A program made the position numbers and the translations under genes. This document shows, in pieces, positions 58,806-64,000 of a stretch of DNA of 64,000 nt. Source of the DNA: Natronosalvus hydrolyticus (GTDB taxonomy: Archaea; Halobacteriota; Halobacteria; Halobacteriales; Natrialbaceae). The notes under the pieces are model-generated. The model worked only from the letters and a program-made list of their open reading frames with translations, ran no database searches and had not been told where the DNA came from. Numbering within the stretch: the stretch's first letter is position 1; each line of letters opens with the position of its first letter. The DNA lies in contig JAOPJZ010000013.1 of the NCBI GenBank assembly GCA_025517525.1, positions 1 to 64,000 on the forward strand, given 5' to 3'.

Positions 58806-59671
58806 GCTGGTACCTCCGGCGACTCGAACTGCTCGACGATAAACGCAGCCAGTTCGTCGAATTTCTCGAGCGTCGGTTGTTCGTAGTCCCGCAGATCACG
58901 ATGCTCCGCATTTTCGTCTAATTCGTAGGCACTCACCTGATTGTCCCAAGCGTCACCCAGCATCGACCCGCGTTCGCCCAGCGTAATCGGGGCGACGGGA
59001 ATATCTTCGTCCTCGAGCGCCTGAATATACTTTTTATTAATGTTCGTGCCCTTGACCTTGTTCGGGACGGCACCGAGTACGCCAACGTCGACGTCGCCGA
59101 GCGCAGATTCGAGCCCCGAAATTACTTCCCTGAGTCCGTCGACACTTTTCTCGCCTTTCGGCGACGGCTCGAACGGAATCAGAAGGTTCGATGTCGCATA
59201 CACTGCATTGTACAGGTGCTGGCCTTCAGACGCCGGCGGGTCGATGATGATTACGTCGTACTCCTCCGGGACCGACGCTTCGATCAGTACCCGGCGTAGC
59301 TGTTTTTCCTTCTCGAAGACGTACTCCGGATCCGGGTTTGTGTCTTCCTCGAGGTCAGCGGCTTTGTTGAGGAGATCGGCGAGCGTCCCCAGCATATTAT
59401 GGCTCGGGATGATATCGATGCCTTCAGCAGTGCGGACGATATCCTCGAACGGTCCGCGCGGGCGACCAATCATGTGTAAGACAAGATTGTCGACCCCTCC
59501 ATCTGCTTTCATGTCATCGACACCGAAGTGATGGGTGAGCCCACCATCCTGTGGATCCATGTCGATCGCCAGTACTCGCTGACCGCGGTTGACGTGTGCT
59601 CGAGCCAGATTGACGGCAAAGGTCGTTTTACCGACGCCACCTGCCTCCGACCAGACCGTATATGGGATCAT
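58802..59671 (-). CDS. ParA-family ATPase (partition)
   Basis: A 289-residue ParA/Soj-type ATPase. The deviant Walker A reads SEAGGVGKTTFAVNL: the signature Lys (usually KGGxGKT) is Ala at residue 10, though the second Lys (15) is kept. Walker A' is AIDMDPQDGGLTHHFG, and the Walker B region is YDVIIIDPPASEGQ. It would segregate DNA with its small coupled partner. The start at 59671 has a TATA-like element (59698-59706). Non-coding repeats upstream fit a centromere. Its presence suggests a megaplasmid or second chromosome. Confidence 0.9.
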   Translation of the reverse strand: MIPYTVWSEAGGVGKTTFAVNLARAHVNRGQRVLAIDMDPQDGGLTHHFGVDDMKADGGVDNLVLHMIGRPRGPFEDIVRTAEGIDIIPSHNMLGTLADLLNKAADLEEDTNPDPEYVFEKEKQLRRVLIEASVPEEYDVIIIDPPASEGQHLYNAVYATSNLLIPFEPSPKGEKSVDGLREVISGLESALGDVDVGVLGAVPNKVKGTNINKKYIQALEDEDIPVAPITLGERGSMLGDAWDNQVSAYELDENAEHRDLRDYEQPTLEKFDELAAFIVEQFESPEVPA

Positions 59672-59697
59672 ACAGCCAGGACCATGGCACTACCAGA

Positions 59698-59706
59698 CCA
59701 TAAATA
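59698..59706 (-). promoter_or_regulatory. TATA-like element for the ParA gene
   Basis: On the minus strand TATTTATGG lies 27-35 bases before the ATG at 59671. Confidence 0.45.
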
Positions 59707-59720
59707 CTAGCCAACCCAGA

Positions 59721-60150
59721 CAGTAACACTCGTCAGTAACACTATCTAAGAACACTATTCAACAATACTATTCAAACAGTACGGCCAGCAATACTGACTA
59801 GTATGTCCAAAATACGCCGAAAGCGCCACCAACACGAGAGTGCCGAAAAGAGGAAAACTGGATGGTTCATGTAGGCTACTGAAAAACACCACAACACCCC
59901 ATTCAGCCCCTGCCAGAGGGGCATAACAAACAAACTTCTACCCACAGCTATCCAGCAGCATCAACCAGAAACACCATCCAGCCACACCACACAGACATAC
60001 CGTTCAAACACACTACACACACAGACCCGGCAGACACACCACGCAATCTAACTGAATTATACTACCATTCAGTAACACTGAACAATAATACCAACCAGTA
60101 TCGCCAAGCAGCAACACTGACCAATATTACTTGTCAGTAATACTGGCCAA
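59721..60150. repeat. Non-coding A/C-rich region with clustered 13-15-base repeats; candidate centromere or origin
   Basis: In the 677-base gap between ParA and the nuclease gene, two clusters of the degenerate unit CAGYAAYACTG occur: at 59721, 59734, about 59748, 59761 and 59787, and again at 60070, 60109 and 60135. They are about 13-15 bases apart in the first cluster. Between them, about 59880-60060 has strong strand bias (A and C with few G or T on the plus strand). A perfect hairpin GCCCCT-GCCAG-AGGGGC is at 59906-59922. The whole gap has no gene. Position beside ParA suggests the partition site (parS-like) or a replication origin; no Orc/Cdc6 gene is in the window. Confidence 0.6.
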
Positions 60151-60348
60151 TTGAACCAACCAGACAGAACGGCCAAATTTGCCCGTAGACCCTACTGAGT
60201 AGTTGAACCGGCCAACGAGACACACAGAGAAGCACTAAATATGAATGTGTGACCTGGATTTGGCAGTTCGGTGAATAGTTTCGAATTGCGAGAGTAAGTA
60301 GATAGAGTGGCGATATTGAAGGAGGGTAACACACAGACTTATTGTCCA

Positions 60349-63225
60349 ATGACACAACCGATAGCTATTGTGTCACTCAAACAGTCGAAACCCATCGATC
60401 GACTGTACCAGGACGTTGTCGATTACGACCTCGTCATCGTACCGGATTCACCCCTCGGCGATGCACTCAATCGACGCCTCGAGCGACCACAATTTGGCCC
60501 GTTTGCCATCACCCCACGACGGCTGGCAACCCGACGGCGAGAGACTGCTGAAGATCGAACGGCGTTTCTCGAGGTGATTGAGAAAACCGATTTCAACTGG
60601 AAACAGATCGCGTATACGGTCGGCAATATACTGCAGTGCTGGGAGTATCAGGGAAATGCTAGTGCAATCCTCGCGTACGAGCGATATGATACACCGGTCA
60701 CACGAAGGATTGTCGAAGTCCTCGAGTCGCTAGATACCTCATCAGGATTGCTAACGGAGTATCAAATCGATAGTGAAAAAGACCGGTCCGTCGCCGTCGT
60801 CGGTGAACAGCAGTTAACAACGCTCGAGCGAACCATTCTTCCCGATTCGTACGATTGCGTCGAGCGCTTTACCGACGATTCCTTCGAGATGCCGCCGTTT
60901 CGAATCTTTGACTCACCTGCGACGATCGTCGACACGGTTCTCGAGACGGTAACGGACGAAAGTGCTGACCGAATAGCAATCGTTCTCGATGCCGAAAGTG
61001 AGTACTCTCCGCTTATCGAATCAGCACTCGAGAACGCGGAAATACCGTACTACGGGGGCCCAGGGTTTATCGACGAACGAGACCACCGTGCCCTCATCCA
61101 GTTACTCCGATGGACCACCGCTGGTTCTGATACTCGTGTGCGAACAGTCAAGTCGCTGCTTTCGTGTCTCGGCGTGGACCTCTCTGTCGAACACGAAGAA
61201 AAGCGGGTCTCAGCGGTCGATGATCCGAAAGTCGAGTGGCTTCGTGAGTTCGCTACTCGTGCAGACAGTATGACCTTCGAGGCGGTCCTCGACGCCTACG
61301 AAAAGAAAACGGGCCACAGACTCGAGACGTTTCGAGAAGAGTTCGCCACATTGGGCCTCCTGGAAGAGCATGTCACGCCCAAACGAATAGATCGCCTGAC
61401 GTTTTATCTCGACACCTACGAGGTGCCTATCGATAGAGAAAACGAGGGAGTGTTGCTTGCCGATGCACAATCGGCATCGTTCGTCGACCGCCCGCTCGTC
61501 TTCTTCCTCGGACTCGATGACACCTGGACACGTGACTCACCAAAACGGCCGTGGGTCGACCGTGATGCGGAATACGACCGAAATATCGACGGGTTCCAGT
61601 CACTCCTGCAGAGTGGGGTCGAACAATACTATCTCGTGCAAGATGTTTCCGGCGGGACCCCAGTGACACCCTGTCTTTACTTCGATGCACTGCTCGAAAC
61701 GGATTTCGAACGCTTTAGCGGCCTCCAATCGATTTACCATACACCCCCGGGGCGATCGACAAAAAACGGTTTTCGAAGGGAACCTCTGGAGACGATCGTC
61801 GAACCGAAACAGCTCACGACGATCAGCCAATCGAGTCTCAACACGTACGCCAATTCCCCGAGAGACTACTGCTTTGGCCGACTCGTCGATTCACCCGACA
61901 AACACTATTTCGTCGAGGGAAACCTCTTCCACGACTTCGCAGAGCTCGTCATCTCAGATCCAGACTGGATAACAGACGAGCGAATCGACGCCGTTGTCGA
62001 GTTGATGATCGATACCACACGACCGTTCCATCGGCAGGTGGATCTCGAGACACGTCGAACAAAATATCGAGTGGGTCTCCAAACGATTGCCACGTACCTC
62101 CAGGAAAACGTACCGGAGTCGACGTCGTTCGTGACGGCCTCGAGCGGGTGGGAAAGTAATCAGGTGGCAACGTACTTCGATCGCGAGGTCGACTCACCTA
62201 TCGCCGAACGCTGGTTCGAGGACGAGTCCCTCCGACTCAAGGGAAAGATAGACCTGGTCCAGTCGCCGACACACCTGATCGATTTCAAAAGTGGGCAGAA
62301 ACAATCGGCCACCCAGGTGACCAAAGGGGCATCAATCACCGAACCAAGCGACCAGCCGAATTTCCAGGCGCTGCTCTATCTCACCTACTGGCGACGACAG
62401 CAACCTGACTCGGCGCTCGAGTTTACGTTTTTCCACTTTCTCGAGACCATCGACGACGTCGTCGCCGGCGACGCCGCCCTCGAGGACTGTCTGGTAACGA
62501 TTACGTATCAGCCGGTCTCGTTCGACGCGTACGCCCAGTCGCGAACGGTGTTCGACGAACTGTGTACTGACGCATCGAACGCCTGTACCAAGACGTTCTC
62601 CAAGACCAGTTACGAAACCTATCTGTCGGTGTGTGAAACACACGAGGTTCCCCGCACGCGCAATGCAGACGAAATGGCAAAGACACCCTTCGGCGAGGCA
62701 CTACTGGCGGAACTAATCGACGAAGTCGGTGACTACAAGTACGTCAAAAAAGGGTGGAAGCAGGCGTGTAGGCACCTCTGTAGGTATCGGAAAGAAGGGT
62801 TCTTTGCTGGAGATCTAGACGAGTTCGAACGCTTCGTCGACGAGCAACTCGAGGAATTGAACCGATACCGCCGAGGCGACGAACGGTTCCGTATTGAGGG
62901 CCGTTCAGGCGAGCCAAACTACCGGTACGTAAACAACCGCGATATGTTGTTGACTGAACCACGAGTGTTACGACGGTCTCGAGAGGAGGGGTCGAGCTCC
63001 CGTGCAGATTCAAGTCCACGTGCAGATTCAAGATCACGTGGAGATTCAAGATCACGTGGAGATTCAAGATCACATGGAGATTCAAGATCACATGGAGATT
63101 CACGCTCCCCGAGTGAATCGATGTCTGAGACCGACTCGAGTTCTCGAGTGAAACAGGCCCAACAGGGGCGACAGGCCGATTCAAACACAAGTCCTCCAGA
63201 CAGTGATTCGGAGGTGAAACGATGA
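60349..63225 (+). CDS. AddB/RecB-family PD-(D/E)XK nuclease-helicase-like protein
   Basis: A 958-residue protein. The C-terminal third has the RecB nuclease motif: GNLFHDFAELV, then RLKGKIDLVQSPTHLIDFKSGQ (catalytic Asp, Asp and Lys, about residues 630-650) and QPNFQALLYLTYW (QxxxY). A Cys in RDYCFGRLV and CRHLCRYRKEGF near the C-terminus may be remnants of an AddB iron-sulfur site. The N-terminal part is AddB-like but has no Walker A. The tail from residue about 883 is a hexapeptide repeat. It is overlapped by the helicase gene (ATGA), so the two form an AddAB-like end-resection complex. I use the ATG at 60349 (MTQPIAIVS), although a GTG at 60307 is possible. Confidence 0.85.
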   Translation: MTQPIAIVSLKQSKPIDRLYQDVVDYDLVIVPDSPLGDALNRRLERPQFGPFAITPRRLATRRRETAEDRTAFLEVIEKTDFNWKQIAYTVGNILQCWEYQGNASAILAYERYDTPVTRRIVEVLESLDTSSGLLTEYQIDSEKDRSVAVVGEQQLTTLERTILPDSYDCVERFTDDSFEMPPFRIFDSPATIVDTVLETVTDESADRIAIVLDAESEYSPLIESALENAEIPYYGGPGFIDERDHRALIQLLRWTTAGSDTRVRTVKSLLSCLGVDLSVEHEEKRVSAVDDPKVEWLREFATRADSMTFEAVLDAYEKKTGHRLETFREEFATLGLLEEHVTPKRIDRLTFYLDTYEVPIDRENEGVLLADAQSASFVDRPLVFFLGLDDTWTRDSPKRPWVDRDAEYDRNIDGFQSLLQSGVEQYYLVQDVSGGTPVTPCLYFDALLETDFERFSGLQSIYHTPPGRSTKNGFRREPLETIVEPKQLTTISQSSLNTYANSPRDYCFGRLVDSPDKHYFVEGNLFHDFAELVISDPDWITDERIDAVVELMIDTTRPFHRQVDLETRRTKYRVGLQTIATYLQENVPESTSFVTASSGWESNQVATYFDREVDSPIAERWFEDESLRLKGKIDLVQSPTHLIDFKSGQKQSATQVTKGASITEPSDQPNFQALLYLTYWRRQQPDSALEFTFFHFLETIDDVVAGDAALEDCLVTITYQPVSFDAYAQSRTVFDELCTDASNACTKTFSKTSYETYLSVCETHEVPRTRNADEMAKTPFGEALLAELIDEVGDYKYVKKGWKQACRHLCRYRKEGFFAGDLDEFERFVDEQLEELNRYRRGDERFRIEGRSGEPNYRYVNNRDMLLTEPRVLRRSREEGSSSRADSSPRADSRSRGDSRSRGDSRSHGDSRSHGDSRSPSESMSETDSSSRVKQAQQGRQADSNTSPPDSDSEVKR
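62995..63120 (+). repeat. Seven 18-base tandem repeats coding for a Ser/Arg/Asp hexapeptide tail
   Basis: Units start at 62995, 63013, 63031, 63049, 63067, 63085 and 63103, each 18 bases. The encoded hexapeptides are SSRADS, SPRADS, RSRGDS, RSRGDS, RSHGDS, RSHGDS and RSPSES. The unit has GGAGATTCAAGATCAC-type core. Pairs of neighbours are nearly identical, which suggests recent slippage. Confidence 0.9.
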
Positions 63226-64000
63226 GGCCAACGGATAATGACTCCGAATCTGAATCAGTAACCGCTCAGAGTTCCGGTGCTGACTCTGCAATTAATCTGA
63301 GCCCAAACGAGAAACAGCGAGAACTTATCGAACAGACTGATGGGATTTATCTGGTGGACGCAGGTGCTGGAACCGGGAAAACCTTCGCTGTAACACGCCG
63401 GTATGCGAATATCGTTGCCCAGGACGACGTCGAACCCCAGGACGTCCTGTTGATTACGTTCACGCGTAACGCCGCGACAGAGATGAAAGATCGAATCGTT
63501 GCCAACTGTGACTACGACATGCGAGCGCTCAACGACGCACCGATTCAGACATTTCACAGCCTGTGTAACGACATCCTGGAACAACACGGCTTTCACGCGC
63601 CCTCGTTCCTCGGCCTCGAGGGCTCGATCACTGGATCGACACGGATCCTCGAGAACGACATGATCGAACGTGAGTACTTCCGGGAGTTCGTCACCCGCTT
63701 CAGTGACGACCACCCCGAGTACGCCGACGTGTTCCGTTGTCTTTCCACACCGACGGCGCTACTAGACCTGCTCAATACACTCGCTTCGAAAGGTATCTTT
63801 CCGACCGTCGATGGCTGGTATCGGGATGGTCGAGACGCACTCGAGGGCGATTTTGAGGCGTTCATGGAGGCGTTTGCGGAAGTGAACCGACCGCGAAACG
63901 GCGGCAACAGACAATCTGTCCTCCGATCACGACTCGGCCGATATGGGCGAAACAAGTGTTATCTTCCGGAGGCCCCGAACCGGGGCGAACTCCGCGGAGA
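63222..64000 (+). CDS. UvrD/AddA-like superfamily 1 helicase, N-terminal part (runs off right edge)
   Basis: The frame starting MRPTDNDSESESVTAQ runs to the window end, about 259 residues. A disordered acidic start is followed by INLSPNEKQRELIEQTDG (Q motif) and DAGAGTGKTFAV (Walker A), then LLITFTRNAATEMKDRI (motif Ia), then IQTFHSLCNDILEQHGF (motif Ib-like). These are UvrD/PcrA/AddA motifs. It overlaps the nuclease gene by ATGA and is likely its helicase partner. The rest, with motifs III-VI, lies beyond the window. Confidence 0.88.
   Translation, partial: MRPTDNDSESESVTAQSSGADSAINLSPNEKQRELIEQTDGIYLVDAGAGTGKTFAVTRRYANIVAQDDVEPQDVLLITFTRNAATEMKDRIVANCDYDMRALNDAPIQTFHSLCNDILEQHGFHAPSFLGLEGSITGSTRILENDMIEREYFREFVTRFSDDHPEYADVFRCLSTPTALLDLLNTLASKGIFPTVDGWYRDGRDALEGDFEAFMEAFAEVNRPRNGGNRQSVLRSRLGRYGRNKCYLPEAPNRGELRG

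Noticed and set aside
59672..60348. CRISPR array in the repeat region next to ParA
   Set aside because: Repeats are short (about 13), degenerate, without constant spacers, and no cas genes are near; the Cas4-like motif in the downstream gene belongs to a RecB/AddB-type nuclease.
1..64000. Transfer RNA, ribosomal RNA or intact transposon
   Set aside because: I saw no cloverleaf or rRNA-like sequence and no transposase frame in the window.

Overview
The window looks like part of a megaplasmid or accessory region of an extremely halophilic archaeon (class Halobacteria; Natrialba/Haloterrigena-like relatives are plausible, but species is not claimed). Reasons: high-G+C DNA rich in CTCGAG; very acidic, Asp/Glu-rich proteins; archaeal TATA boxes about 25-35 bases before start codons with no room for a leader; a Tat-type lipoprotein signal on the ABC binding protein; an F420-type LLM oxidoreductase; and haloarchaeal signature genes (RdfA-like and Sph-like). 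I assigned functions from motifs by eye; no database search was run.

About 1-55 kb is one large carboxylic-acid catabolic island. It carries electron-transfer flavoprotein genes (left edge), a fused 3-hydroxyacyl-CoA dehydrogenase/crotonase plus a second dehydrogenase, four adenylate-forming acyl-CoA ligases, three acyl-CoA dehydrogenases, two single-domain crotonases, a two-gene MaoC hydratase, two catalytic thiolases, two thiolase-like proteins without catalytic residues, three DUF35 (Zn-ribbon/OB) modules, one of them fused to an HMG-CoA-synthase-like protein, two SDRs, a KstD-like flavoprotein, three NTF2/SnoaL-fold proteins, a RidA protein, a PaaI-like thioesterase, two amidohydrolases, three cupin or redox accessory genes, and a B12-type acyl-CoA mutase with an IclR regulator. 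A complete branched-chain-amino-acid-type ABC transporter (15.9-21.0 kb) sits in the middle, bracketed by two lipoate-ligase-like paralogues. An MFS carrier lies at 32.4-33.6 kb.

The genes fit a scheme in which an organic acid is imported (ABC or MFS), activated by a ligase, oxidised by acyl-CoA dehydrogenases that feed ETF, hydrated, dehydrogenated and cleaved by thiolases or by a thiolase-like/DUF35 aldolase. The mixture (KstD-like enzyme, ketosteroid-isomerase-fold proteins, thiolase-like/DUF35 pairs, ACMSD-like amidohydrolases) resembles actinobacterial steroid or terpenoid ring and side-chain degradation; the substrate is unknown. The mutase has Phe and Gln where methylmalonyl-CoA mutase has Tyr89 and Arg207, which points to isobutyryl-CoA-like chemistry.

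About 55-64 kb is different: a replicon-maintenance and cell-shape region. It has an RdfA-like gene, an Sph (archaea-specific SMC-like) gene, a ParA ATPase with a small coupled partner, a non-coding A/C-rich region with clustered short repeats that could be a centromere or origin, and an AddB-like nuclease translationally coupled to a UvrD/AddA-like helicase that runs off the right edge. Noteworthy non-coding signals are a dispersed repeat of about 57 bases upstream of two genes, 31-, 17- and 18-base tandem repeats, three TCCG-N7-CGGA palindromes at the IclR gene, and different palindromes abutting several TATA boxes.
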